Under the pieces are notes generated by a model, which was given only the letters and a program-made list of their open reading frames with translations, was not told the origin of the DNA and made no database searches. 64,000 bases of DNA, from contig CP021225.1 of NCBI GenBank assembly GCA_003999685.1, positions 806,001 through 870,000 on the forward strand, written 5' to 3'. Each line of letters opens with the position of its first letter. Position 1 is the first letter of the stretch. This DNA is from Taiwanofungus camphoratus. Taxonomy: Eukaryota; Basidiomycota; Agaricomycetes; Polyporales; Taiwanofungaceae. Position numbers and translations under genes: made by a program. Shown here one piece after another: positions 45,966 to 57,868 of the stretch.

Positions 45966-47062
45966 ATGCCCGTCGGATTGCCCAAGATCCCGACTCTGCG
46001 CGAGCTGTACAGAACTTCCGTCATGAAAAGAGCACAAGTCTCAACAACACGTTATCAGCCGAAAGGAGCGTTACTGGACAGGGTTTCGTTATAGTCAGTT
46101 GTGTTCTGCGAGCTATCAGACTGTCGTTGAGGCCCTCTGATTCCAATGTGAGATCAGTCAGGGTGACATCACAAAGTTAGAAGTAGACTGCATTGTCAAT
46201 GCTGCCAACAGAAGTTTGCTTGGTATGTATTCCACCGTGATTTTCCTTGGACGAATTACCTTGACGAAAGATCTGGATCGACAGGAGGGGGTGGAGGTGA
46301 GTCTGTATTCGTCCCGGGACTCATCAAGCTTCTAACACGTTGAAATAGTCGATGGAGCTATTCATGCCGCTGCTGGCCCCAAGTTACTTGAGGAGTGTGC
46401 GCAAAGCGCGGCAAATTGTGATTCAGCATTCGGTTGACTAAAGCACAGGTCGCACCCTGAATGGATGTGACACAGGAGATGCTAAAATTACCCGGGGCTA
46501 CGATCTTCCCTCGTCTGTTTGAACAATAACTACCACAAACATTTATAGCTGACCCTAATTTCCAGAAAAATCATCATTCACACAGTCGGACCCGTGTATT
46601 CATCTAATAAGGCGGAAGTCGAAGCAAGACAACTGGAATCCTGCTACAAAACAAGTATCCGATTGGCTGTAGACCACGCGTTGAGACATATTGTACTTGT
46701 CCGTTGCTCTTCCTCGTAGGACAGCGTACTGAATGGCATTTCTGAAGGCTTTCCCCTCTATCTCGACTGGAGTTTATGGCTACCCGATTGAGGATGCGAC
46801 GCACATCGCTTTGGATACAGTACGACAATTTCTAGACTCCCGGAATGGGGACGGGGTACAGTTTTTTTTTTGATGACACTCACGCCGCTAAGGTTATGTT
46901 ACTCTCAGCTCGATCGGGTCATATTTGTTGTATGGAGTGACACCGATAAACGAGTCTACGAGTTGAGTCTTGAAAGGCTGTTAGTCTCCAACTGGCATTC
47001 TCGTACTAACTTACTGTCAGGAACCTGATTCCTCTATATTTCCCACTAGAACAGGAGAGCTG
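45966..47062 (+). CDS. Macrodomain protein, probable ADP-ribosyl hydrolase
   Basis: Spliced exons give a single macro domain (MacroD type). The leader [18 protein letters not shown] is followed by [20 protein letters not shown], a [15 protein letters not shown] loop assembled over three exons, [29 protein letters not shown], and [19 protein letters not shown], which forms the ADP-ribose binding loop. The end is [13 protein letters not shown]. MacroD-type enzymes remove mono-ADP-ribose from proteins and deacetylate O-acetyl-ADP-ribose. The catalytic-loop residues Asn-Ala-Ala-Asn and the G-rich motif are present. Exon 1 to exon 2 uses a weak donor (GTTATA), and one acceptor reads GAAG, so those junctions are less sure than the domain. 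Confidence 0.82.
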
Positions 47063-47580
47063 AAGATCGTCGAGCGAGATGCAACTTCGTGGTGCAAGGA
47101 CAGTATTGACTAGATGAAATCGTACTGACTGTGTACTTGCAAAGAGTACTCCCAAATAGGACATTTTTCCCCATGACGACCGTCTACGGCGACCTTCAAA
47201 CCCGAATTTTATGCGTTGATTTCCCAACTTCGCAGCTTGCCACTTAAACCCGTGCTCTGATTCACCTGCTATTATAAGCGTTTAACGGGAGCTCCGGCCC
47301 CCTTGCTGATACCATGTCCTCGTGGTATCTCAGTGATTGTACAGTGACCAGTCGTCAGCTATGAATATGGGCCTCGTCTGGCACTGGTCTTGGTCTTGTG
47401 ATCGGGGCGCGTCCCGTTTCTCTCGTTATGCCCTCCATACCTCCCAGACTATCGCTGGTATAATGACATTCATAAAGTTCGCATGATTACCGCTCGACCG
47501 CCCCGTTCAAGGGTCGAATTTCTTCTGCCTATGCTCATCCGTGCTGGAACATAGTCGTAACTTGAAAGTGACTTGCAAAA
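47063..47580. other. Intergenic region
   Basis: About 520 bp lies between two plus-strand genes. No supported coding signal was found. Confidence 0.4.
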
Positions 47581-49961
47581 ATGGGGCTGGTGTATAACAT
47601 CTCCACTGCTGTATTCTGTTCCATAGGTATAAGCAGTTTGATGTTTCATGTCGTAATATGCTCACGCCAGACTTCGGTCTCATCGCTAGGCGCATTCTTA
47701 TTTGGGTCAGTGCAATCATGTGAAGTTCATAAGTCTCTGAAAATTGACTATGGAACACAGATATGACAGGTCGGATCGCAATTTATCTTTTAACCATTTC
47801 CGACAAGTCCTCAATAGTCAGGACCTTATAATGCATACTTCTAGCGGAATTATCTCTTCAGTTATCACATATCCGAGCTTCATGCACTTCGTGAATAATC
47901 CAGATAACTATGCTAGTCTCTCCGGAGCGGTGGTTTCGACATTCACTGGTCCGTTCAAGATTGTTTTCTATGCAGAATCTTTGCTAAGACCACTATCTTA
48001 GGTGGTTGTTTCTTTGGAACTGCGGGTGCTGGCTGGTATGAGCTTCTTAGTCCTCTTTTTCCTAAATGCGTTTAATAGATGGGATCAAGGACCAATGATA
48101 GGTTCGGACGGAAACGCACAATTCAGGCAAGTCCATCAACGATGTTCTTCCTCAATTACTAAGCAAAATTACAATTACATAGATAGGTGCTGTGATGGCA
48201 TTGTGGGGTTGTGCAATGCAGTCAGGAGCGAATAATTTCGCTTGCATGCTGATAGGGCGAATAGTAGCCGGTTTCGCAGTCGGGTCAGTGAAATTTTCCG
48301 TGTGCATGACTTATGGCATTACGAGACTGACAAACAGTAAACGCGCAGAATCCTGTCCATGACGGTGCCTCTCTATAATGTGAGCTCCACTGTCGGGCTT
48401 AAGCATCCTACATATGTGAGATAATCATATTACACTCAACCAATTTCAGACTGAAATTGCGCCACCAAAAATTCGTGGATTCATTGTTGGACTTGCACAA
48501 CAGATGATTGGAATCGGGTTCATTGTCGCCAATTGGGTTAGTTATTCCTATGCACATGTCAAGCGACTAATGCCCAATCCTTCTCAGGTTGGTTACGGAT
48601 GTCAATATCTGCCTTCAAACACTGCATGGAGGCTTGCACTGGGTCTCCAGGCACGCGGGCACGCCTCTATATTGTTTGCTTGGAAACGTGACGTAATATT
48701 CTAGTTAATCCCAGCCTTCCTACTTCTCGTTGGAATCCAATTCTTTCCCTTTTCTCCCGTGAGCCTCTAAGCAGCCCCTGAAAGTATGCACACTCACTCT
48801 ACTTCAGCGTTGGCTTCTTGAACAAGGTCGTAATGAAGAAGCGCATGCCGTAGTCCACAGGCTATACGGAAGTAGGCCGGAAGCCAAGGAAGCGGCAGAA
48901 CGCGAGTTTCTCGAAATGCAAGCGAGCATTACAGCCGAACTAACAGTGAAGTCAACGAGACTAAGTGACTTATGGGCAACACCAGGGATGCTGAAGCGCA
49001 CACTAGTTGCTGTTGGTGTCCAGGTATTTGGTCAATTCTCAGGGATTAACGGTAAGTGCTTCTTGTCGGTGAGGCAATCTTATGCTGAGAACAGTATCCC
49101 AGTTATCAATTACTTTGGGCCTTCCATGTATACGGCTCTGGGACTCAGTCACGGTCAGTCGTTATTAGTGCAAGGGATTTATGGTGCAGTCGGTCCGATT
49201 GCGAACTTCATGTACGCTATGAATATGCACTTCCACCTCTCCGCTGACCAAACTCTTGCCTACCAGATTCATAACCACTATCCTGGATACTGTTGGTAGG
49301 AAGAAACCTCTCATGTTCGGTGCTGGGAGCTTTGTGGTCACATACTCGGTCTTGACCGCAATCGTCGCATCATTTCCTCCAGCGACATCACATAACGATG
49401 CAGCACAGCGAGCCGGTATAGCTATGATCTTCATGACTAGCATTTTCTTTTCGTTGAGCTTTGGGCCTGTGAGTTGGGTACTAGCATCTGAAGTGTGTAC
49501 TACAATACTAGAGTCATCAAAATCTCATTCAGTGTTGTTAAATAGGTCTTTCCGACCCGAACTCGATCGGTGGGAACCAGTGCCGCGACCTGTGCAAATT
49601 GGGCGTTCAATGTCCTATTTTCCCAGGTATGTTCCTAGCATACAAAGTTGAATGTTGCGAGCCCTAGCAGTTGATGTGCATCGAATCAACCAGGTCTCGA
49701 ATATGGCAATCAGCAACATAAGCTGGAGATATTACCTCGTGTTCATTTGCCTGAATGCTATCGACTTTGTCGTCATCGCCTTGTTCTTCCCAGAAACAAA
49801 AGGTATAGCATTTGACCAAAGCTACGAAGCATTCTGACATGAAGCTTCTAGGGAAAACACTGGAGCAAATGTCACAGGTGTTCGGCGACGAGGAACTAAG
49901 GAGACGTCACGACGGGGATATAAAGACAGGCGCAAAGGATGAGAGTCTAAACACACCCTAA
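47581..49961 (+). CDS. MFS sugar porter (hexose/polyol transporter type)
   Basis: Many exons encode a 12-helix sugar transporter. The start MGLVYNISTAVFCSI leads to GAFLFGYDSGIISSVI, whose Tyr-Asp comes from a 9-nt microexon (47761-47769). Then come GGCFFGTAGAGW, the DRFGRKRTIQ loop signature, GRIVAGFAVG, ETEIAPPKIRGFIVGLAQQ, FSPRWLLEQGRNEEA, INYFGPSMYTALGL, DTVGRKKPLMFGAG, VFPTRTRSVGTSAAT and FFPETKGKTLEQM. These match the sugar porter family (HXT/STL type) of plasma-membrane proton symporters or facilitators. Two introns are of GC-AG type: 48127-48182 (GCAAGT donor) and 48651-48704. The usual PESPRW reads PFSPRW. The substrate cannot be inferred. Confidence 0.88.
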
Positions 49962-50259
49962 TCTTTTTCAATTATCATGATGAGTGCGCCAATTTGTATC
50001 ACTCACCCTTGACAAAGAAAACCGTGGAAAAGAGTCCAAGTCAGCCAATGAGTGAATGTCAGATTCTGCGATGGATGCGGTAGCAAATTTTTTGACAGTA
50101 CACCGTTCACACAAAGGAAATTATAGGTTCTTTAAGATATGATGCGGTGTGCTTGGACAACCCGAGAGAGATCTAGCACGTGACCTTATACTTTAGCGTG
50201 TAGGTTTTACGGCTTTCTTTCCATTTGTCTTCCTACATTTATTGTGCAACTGTCATTAC
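49962..50259. other. Intergenic spacer
   Basis: About 300 bp without a supported feature, upstream of the ankyrin-type gene. Confidence 0.35.
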
Positions 50260-51187
50260 ATGCATAGCCTCTCGCTGGACGCTCTTCCAGTTGAGGTAAG
50301 TATCAGTGCACAACTTATTACGAGCCAATTGACCGAGTAGCGGCCTTGACTATCAGCTCTTATATGAGATCCAGTCATACGCTCTGTCCCCTGATCTCCC
50401 TCTTGCGTGCAAGCACTTCTATGCTGTATACAAGTCGGCATCCGCGTCCGTACACGCACAATTTCTCATAGGGCGCTACAGTCACTATCCCGATCGCACG
50501 ACCAGCGAGCGCGGCCGAGGGCTTGTCTCTACAGCCCTTAGGTATCCCATATGTGATCAGGTGGTCCTTGAGGCAATCCTTCGTAGTCCTGCAAACCCAT
50601 ACAAGTCTCTAAGTAGCGAAAGAAAATCTTTGTCCCCCGTTGAATTGCCAAGGAGACTCTTCCGGAACCTCTCGCCTCGAAGCATCACTAATGGAGCAAT
50701 TGTCGGACGAAAAGAAGGGTACGATACTGGTGGCTGGAGAGAGGACGACGAACCCCTCCCCTTTCTTCGGTATCTATATGAGCATCCACAACTTCCTCCA
50801 CCAATTGCGAACTCGTATGATGGGTATGCCCTCACGAAGGCCGTGCATGCGGGCTTCGTTCCTCTCGTGCGGTTCCTGCTCAATCATGGCGCGTCCCCCG
50901 TGTACAAGAATGGGCTAGCCGTCATGGTCGCCATTCGGCGGAAAGATCTCGCACTCGTTCGCATGCTCATTGAGCGCGACGGTACGGTACGGGGAGACAA
51001 ACAGACGAAGGATAAGAATGACTTTCCTGCGAGCGCGAAGAGGAGGAAGTTGGAAGACAGGATTAAGGTGAACCAGGAGATGCTGAAGACTGCGGTGATG
51101 TGCGACGCAAGGAGCATCGTGGAGTACCTCATGAAAGAGAAGGGGTGTGTGCCAGATATGCAGACAGTTTTGTTGATGGGGAGATGA
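50260..51187 (+). CDS. Ankyrin-repeat, F-box-like protein (288 aa)
   Basis: Two exons (50260-50295 and 50357-51187) encode 288 residues. The start MHSLSLDALPVELLYEIQSY resembles a degenerate F-box (L-P-x-E-L-x-x-E-I). A middle region follows, then ankyrin-like helices: GYALTKAVHAGFVPLVRFLLNHG and NGLAVMVAIRRKDLALVRMLI, and near the end LKTAVMCDARSIVEYLMKE. The repeats are short and divergent. Such proteins are frequent in basidiomycete genomes and are thought to recruit substrates to ubiquitin ligases, which is inference here. A decayed ankyrin-like fragment lies about 0.7 kb downstream on the opposite strand. Confidence 0.72.
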
Positions 51188-51879
51188 AGTAGGGAGACCG
51201 GATCATTATCAATCTGACGGTTTCCTCGCCCATGGTAAGTCTACTCTCGCGAGTTTCCTGCGTCTTATTATGTTGAAATGTAAAATTTCGTTCAGTCGGA
51301 TACCAGAGTACTGTCTGTCCGCAGTGCTTTATTGTCAATATTTCGACCACGAATCATTGGTTTCGATGAAGAAGCGGGTCGGCACTGGGGAGGTAGAAGG
51401 TTCTACATGTAGGTTGAGCGTATAACAATCCATTTGACTAACGGAGGCAGCACCTTTAACGCAGTATGAGTCCGTGGTCAGGTATGCTAGGGTTGGGCGG
51501 AGTCATGGTTTCTAAGAAATATGCTATCATTAACGGCACATAATCGTTTCATGGGTTTGTGCTTCTGTCTTCATCCAGTATTATTCTTCAGTTCATTGTT
51601 ACTGACACAAGACTACGCCTTAATCAGCGCTTGCCTTAATATGCGCTTGCCTTAATATGATCTTTGCACCCCCGGTCATCAGACCCTCAACAAGATTGTC
51701 ACTCTCCGTTATTTAAATCATCATCCATCTCTGTCACCGCCTCGAGCTTCTCTCACATATTGTCACTGCCAAATGTCGTTCTCATCCTCCTGAACCTACA
51801 GTGCTTCGGCGCGAAAAACAAATTTCCTCTGTCGTGCGACCCCCGCGTTTGTCTGGGGTCCAGCCTCAAGTTATGCCTC
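51188..51879. other. Intergenic region
   Basis: No gene was seen. A small tandem duplication, two copies of GCGCTTGCCTTAATAT, occurs near 51629-51660. Confidence 0.4.
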
Positions 51880-52427
51880 ACAAAACGGAATTCCTGACCA
51901 TTGGCACACTCCGGCAAAGCGCTCAGCTTCCTGTTCACCTCATCCTCTCCCGCCACCCAAGGTAGCCGCTTCCGCGATTCTCATAACTTGCCGAGTGCAC
52001 TGGCGCAGCTCATTAGTGGCGTCTCTCCACCGACATTGTCCCGTCTCAGCAGATCTTCCAGTACTCATATTTTTAGGAAGGTCCTTGTCGTTCTAGCGTT
52101 GGCCGTTTTGGCTACAATATGGAGAAGTGTTAATCCTTCATTATCCCTTTGCCGGATGGAATTTGGGTCCTCCAGGAACCTTGCATCAATCCGCTCTATC
52201 ATGCCTTCGTCTTTTATTTCACGGATTTGATGATGCCAAGGGAACCTTTCCTGTTCTCGGTTCAACTGCTTTTGTGGTCTAACCCACTTCTCGAGTAAGC
52301 TTCTTGTTGTATAAACCCGAAACTTGTCCCCCTCGTTTGGCTCCAGGTAGCGATGGTGCCAATGATCAGCGTCTTCTCCGGTTGATATACTTTGAGGACG
52401 ATGCTGAATATTCCGGGAGTATGGCAT
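51880..52427 (-). pseudogene. Decayed ankyrin-like gene fragment
   Basis: A minus-strand frame reads ARFLEDPNSIRQRDNEGLTLLHIVAKT, with an ankyrin-type core (D-x-x-G-x-T-x-L-H), and stops at about 52065. A second frame just downstream reads RDNVGGETPLMSCASALGKL, another ankyrin-like core, before it also stops. No intron joins the two convincingly and I see no start. I take it as a remnant of a host ankyrin gene. It could also be an unrelated chance match, so confidence is low. Confidence 0.35.
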
Positions 52428-53573
52428 AAACTATGTCAAGCCTATTCTGCGGAAGTCGTTCTATTGAGCCGGATCAGAATTATGGGACATCTGCACCACA
52501 CTTGACGCTCCTAACCCAACGTGGGCTATTCGCCCATGGACCCCGGACTTGGATGTGAAAGATGTAGGACAAAGGCCCACCATTTACCTCAACACCCTGT
52601 CCCCTTTAACAGCATATTCTCAATGAGCCAGGGCCTCAACTTTGCCTACTTGTCAAACAAGGTCGTAGAGAAGTCCGCTAGCTGATCCAACTTCTTGTCA
52701 AAGATGTGGTGGAGGCAGTCTTGCAGACAACATCAACGCCTGTCGATTTGCAGCACAGAGAGCGAGCTAACTTCCTTGTGTTCTCCTGAATGGTCACATA
52801 AATGTGCTTTAAATTCAGCGGATGCGCGCAGTGTTTCTTAACCTTGGATGTTGCCTTGCCATCTTCGAGGCGAGTACTGGGCTGACTCGGTACTGGTATA
52901 ACTGGGGAAAAGAAAGGCAGGGGGAGATGAATTACGCTTCTGCTCTTTATATCATCACATCAAGTCGCTGCAAGTCCATACTTGAGATTGCTAATGACTG
53001 GCTTGACGTGAGCGACATGTCGTTTCCAAAAATGGAGAATGGCTTGCCTTATATGGTGTTTACTCGTGCACGGAGAGCAATACCGGAGGCCCCTAGGGCA
53101 TCACTTATCTTCAAGCTGGCATGAAAACGGTCATCGAGAGTTATGAGTTCGTGTAAGCATAGTTCTAGGAGACATCGTACTAAATAGCACGAGCAAAAGT
53201 AATGTTCTGCCCAATCTTCGTACCAAGCTACTATGAGAGTCAACCTGCTAGTGGCGATCTGCAGGCTAGGTTCTTTGGAACGCTCTTCGTGTCTTACTGA
53301 CTTGCTTTGCCAGCTGATACGGTAGGATAGATAGGTACTGGGCGTAGGTGGTCTCACCATTGTCAGTGAATCGTTTTCCAGATTTGACATCATAATGGTC
53401 GACTCGCGTTGAAACCTCGGCAGAAGCCACCCTCGGGGGTACATTTCATGATATCTGCCTCATCCTCGCCAATCAAAGCTTATCTGTATACACATACATG
53501 TCATAACCATTTCATAGCGAGCGACCTCCAGTGATCACAGAAGACTTGACCATCGCTCGTCCCCCCTCCATCC
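52428..53573. other. Intergenic region
   Basis: About 1.1 kb without a supported feature apart from the promoter of the epimerase gene. Confidence 0.4.
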
Positions 53574-54579
53574 ATGAAGCTCGCAGTCACAGGTGGCAAC
53601 GGCAGCATCGGTCAACGGGTGGTGATTGCTGCTCTTAAGCAAGGTCACACCGTCGTGGCCATCGATACCGCTCCAAAAGATCTGGAACACAACATGAACT
53701 CCGGCTTCACCTTCATCCAAGCCGATTTGCGCAACTACGACGAAGCGTTGAACGCATTCCAAGGCTGTGAAGGGGTCATTCAGTTGGCAGCGTGTCCGAC
53801 ACCAGGAGACTACGTTGCAGCCACCCACAATAGGTACCATTATGTCTGCCAGTTGATATGATCAGAAGCTGAGCGATCTCCACATTAGCAACGTCGTGAT
53901 CACTTGGAACGTCCTACGCTCTGCCGCCGAGGTGAGTAACAACATCCAGATCCAAGATCTCGCAGTGAGGAAGCTTGTCCGCCTAGCTGGGGATCAAGCG
54001 GGTCGCCCAAGCATCATCCGTTAATGTAGTCAAATTGGTTTACAGCTTGCAACCCAAATTCGAATATCTTCCGCTCGATGAAGATCATCCATGTGAGCCA
54101 GATGAGCCATACGGCCTATCCAAACTGTGAATTCCGTCTTTCGGCAGTCTGATCACCGTGGTGACCACATTAAACCTAGGATCGCGGAGGCTCAAGCAGA
54201 CGCAATTGTCAGGCGCTATCCGTTCATGCGGATTGCCAGTCTCCGTCTGACTTGGTCTTGTCCGACCCGCGATGCCGCAAAGCGTGGCGATCCAACCAGA
54301 CGCAAAAACGACTTGTGGGGATACGTTCAAGAGGATTGTGCAGCAGACGCATTTCTGCTGGCCGTCACGGGGGAAAACGGAAGGTGGTCGGGCCACGAGA
54401 GATTTTTCATTTCTGCACCAGACATCGCGCATGATGAGAATTCCATGATGTTGATGAGGAAGTATTGGGAAGACGTTCCGATCAAGGAAGGGAAAGACTT
54501 GAGTGGAAGAAGGGCATTCATTGATAGTTCAAAGGCTGAACAATTGCTGGGCTGGGTTCACAAGTATTCTGGAGAGTAG
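53574..54579 (+). CDS. NAD(P)-dependent epimerase/dehydratase (extended SDR)
   Basis: Four exons (53574-53833, 53889-53931, 53987-54126, 54180-54579) encode 280 residues. The N terminus MKLAVTGGNGSIGQRVV carries the TGxxGxxG dinucleotide-binding motif. FTFIQADLRNYDEAL supplies the adenine-ribose acidic residue. VIQLAACPTP and SNVVITWNVLRSAAELGIKRV follow. The active-site pair is present as YGLSK (Tyr-x-x-x-Lys), with QASSVNV upstream for the Ser. The C-terminal half ends with RRAFIDSSKAEQLLGW, typical of UDP-sugar epimerases and related reductases. The protein is shorter than GalE (about 340), and the substrate cannot be told. It may act on a nucleotide sugar or a small metabolite. Confidence 0.85.
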
Positions 54580-54740
54580 CTGCAGACCCTGTGCAGACCC
54601 CAATAGACTGCAGGTCGTGACTGTGATATATTGAGTCGACGCTATTTGCGTCAACCATTTATGTATCTGAGATGCAAGCGTGTCGTGTAAATGTCGGAAT
54701 AATCAAGCGCAACCGCTAAGCGTGGCAACAACTTGACGCT

Positions 54741-57336
54741 TTATGATGGATGCAAGAACGTTTCGAGCTTAAAAACAATGTTAGAGGAATTCGCATTGAC
54801 CAAGGATGAGATGCGTAAACCCACGTATTCATCGTAGTGATGGAGCACCTCCCGTAACTGCTTTCTTGTAATTTCCGCCTTGAACAAGATCTCATCATCG
54901 GTGCACTTGCCGTCAAAATACTGATTTATTCTGTCCTCCCATGTAAGTAGTCGGTCATATCGCGAAATGATTGTCGTGCTTACTGTTCAAAGCGCCTCGC
55001 GATATATGCCTCTTTTCCCTCTGACATTGCAGCGAGCCAGCGTCTCTCCAACGGTGTTGCACGCGCAGGATCACTGATCATTGACGAATAAGGACTGCTT
55101 CCCCCACCATGATACCAGTCCTCCCATTTCACGTCTTCAGCTCCTGAAGACGCAAAATCATCCTCGTCATCACCGTTCCGCTTCTCCAGGACTCCAAGAT
55201 GCGGCATGATACTCGACTGGCTGTGCTCGGCATGCACATCAGTTAACAGCTGCCGTGTTTGTCTTCGAGCACTCTTGGGCGATAGAGAGAACCAGGTGGC
55301 ACTGGGACTCGATCCAGCTGTCGTCTCTACAATGGACGCTATCTTCACCACGTCCCGTTGTTGACTTTCCTGAGAGTCTTGTTCCTTGTTGCCTTCCCTG
55401 CTCTTTTCCCGTGCTTGGATCCGTTCTCGCCTAGCATGTGCAATCTCCCACTCCATCCTGACCCTATCCTTAAGCTCCTCAGTGGCAACGATGCGAATCC
55501 GAAGGTGCAATGTGATCAGAAGCTCCCGCTTCAACATCCAAATCACCACATCATGGTACAGCGGTACAAGATCTTTGGATCCTACTACAGTTGCGTAGAA
55601 GTGGTTCGGGCTCTGCTTATGCGTTGCCATGGACACCATGGAGAGAATCTTAACCAGAGGTGGGACACCGACATGGGAGAAGGTGCGATCAAATTCATTG
55701 ATCAGATCGGGGAGGCTGAAGGGCTTCGATTGGACCTAGAGATGCAGTGAAAATAAGGAGTACTTACGGTGCGCTGAGTTTCTGGGGAACGGCAAAGACC
55801 GTTTTCAGCTCATGATGGACAATGTCAACGAGCTTGGCCCTTCTGTGGTGTACCAACCAACGGACAGTCGGATATATTTGATTCTCAAGGTCCCAATCTA
55901 AGAGACTTGCCATATCGGCAAGTCTGGAAGCGTGCTGTATGAGTTATGATCCGCGTGAAGTGAAAACTGATAGACGCACGAAAGTGTGATTGAAGCTAGA
56001 TCCAAGAACCTAACTAATTGCTCTGCGAGCTCCCGATCTTCCTCGGTAAGCTGTGGAGCTCTCAGCCTCATATACAGCTTGTAACCCCGTTCGTCGTCAT
56101 CGTCCATCCGGAGAAGACCCTTCCACGGGGTCAGAGCAGGGAGCCGTCTTGCAAAGCTTACATCCCCCCAAGGATTCGGCAAGCTGTATTCGTCCTCTTT
56201 TTCTGGGTCATCTGCTTCACAGTCCTCCTCGACATGCAGAAGGGCATCAAGGTAAGGCGGGAGCTGGAGCTCGAGAGGCAATCCGTTGATTGTTAGCCGA
56301 GCTATGGAACATTCCTTGATGGAATCATACAAAGTTTTCATGGCTGACGCGAGCGAAGACACTTTCAGAGCTTCCGACATGTAGTCTGCAAATAGTTCTC
56401 CTTGTGCTTATGTCAGTAACACTGAGTGAAGTTAGACCTGCTCTGGCACAAACCTCTTTTGATGTATTCATCTTTGAGAGGACCAAGTATATCACACTCA
56501 CTCTCAACATACTGATGCAATACTTGTTCCTGATAGAGGACAGCAGTAAAGGTAAAGGCTATTTGTTCATAGATGGTGTCGAAGTACTTCCACGTGTTCC
56601 CAGACAAGGAAGAAGAAGGATCTGGTCTATCAAACACCAAGACGAAATGGAATGTCTGTAGCCAGGAAGAATTTGGAAAAGAACGTTTTGTTCTTTCGAT
56701 GTTCTCGGGTGTAAGAGACTTTTCCACAGGCTGCGGCGTGTCACCCTTTTTTGATACCCTCCCACGTGATATAGGCTTTGGCTTCTCTGATTTGAAGGTC
56801 CAAGCACCACCAGGCTCTGCACAAACAGGATGCCCAACGAAAGCAAGATCATCCACAGTAAGCCCAAATCTTTGGTGACACATTGCAGTGGATGGACACA
56901 GCAGTCCTGCGAGAAGTTCGGCGGAAAAACCTAGAATGTTGTCATATTCATCATCTGGCGGAGTATCCGTGGGAGCATCTAATGTAAAAGAATCACTCTC
57001 GTCCTTTGATGGCGATGTTCTTCTTGAAGTCGGATGAGAACGTGAATGCGAGACAGATAGAGATCTGCGACGCGTCTTATTAGGCCTTTTCCAAATATAA
57101 TCTTCATCCTCAACGCGAGGCTTGGATCCAGGACAAACGTCCGTAACATCCATATGACTGTCCAATGCATTGGCTGCTCTCCATGGATTGTCACCCTGAG
57201 CACATGTAACGTCGTGGCTTGGTCGAGGGCGAGCCAGCCTAGGCGAAGACTCGGGCGAAGGCGGCCAGTGATAAACAAGACTAGAGCCTTTCGCAGAAGA
57301 GGTCACAAGGAGGAGAGCCAGAAGTGTCTCACTCAT
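54741..57336 (-). CDS. NPR3: Nitrogen permease regulator 3 (NPRL3), GATOR1/SEACIT subunit
   Basis: Exons on the minus strand begin MSETLLALLLVTSSAKGSSLVYHWPP, the start of the longin-like domain of NPR3. A Ser/Thr-rich insert is followed by LGFSAELLAGLLCPSTAMCHQRFGLTVDDLAFVGHP, FHFVLVFDRPDPSS and the helix FDTIYEQIAFTFTAVLYQEQ. Later exons carry KGLLRMDDDDERGYKLYMRL, LADMASLLDWDLENQIYPTVRWLVHHRRAKL and FYATVVGSKDLVPLYHDVVI. Winged-helix segments lead to a C-terminal DEYLETFLHPS after a last intron. With NPR2 and IML1 it forms the complex that inactivates Rag GTPases and so TORC1 under amino-acid limitation. The start codon is only 533 bp from the divergent arabinokinase-like gene. Confidence 0.88.
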
Positions 57337-57868
57337 CTTTCACCGTCAGAACGGCGGACAGTTTGAAGACACTGTGGCAAGGACTACACACGGTGATTCA
57401 ATTGCTTGACCCTCGATACTGGGCCTGTGAAAGCAATGCTGACAAGTTATGAAAGACGTTGATATGGGTAAGCGGTCTTGTCTCAGTGAGTAGCAGCGGT
57501 AATCGTACGTTGCCAAGCTTGGGTCGCCGGGAGCGCTTAAGTATTCACCTACTTCTGAATATAGTAACTCTGAAGTTGAACGTACTGTAACTTGAAATAA
57601 TTTCTGTCTTGAAGCTCGAACGCCTCTCTCTGCCTTCTTCGCCTTCTATTGTATGCTTCTCCAACTTATCGAGGAGAGGAAAAAAGAACGTTGCAGACTC
57701 AGCCATAACGAAGTGGTCTTTGTGCCAGGGGTTCAGACATAGGGGGATTCTCAGCATTCAAACGCCCCTAATACCGCCAGCTGCTTGGAACTCTAGCTGA
57801 TGGATCTCACATTCTGAACATCAACGCTTATACATCTTTCTTCCGCAGCAGAACTGTCTATTCAGACC
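57337..57868. promoter_or_regulatory. Divergent promoter, NPR3 / arabinokinase-like gene
   Basis: 532 bp lies between opposite start codons. A short minus-strand frame starting MAESATFFFPLLDKLEK near 57703 is not backed by any family match, so I did not call it. Confidence 0.4.

Noticed and set aside
57545-57757. Possible small minus-strand gene between NPR3 and the arabinokinase-like gene
   Set aside because: Only about 50 residues from the ATG, no recognisable family, and a low-complexity charged middle.
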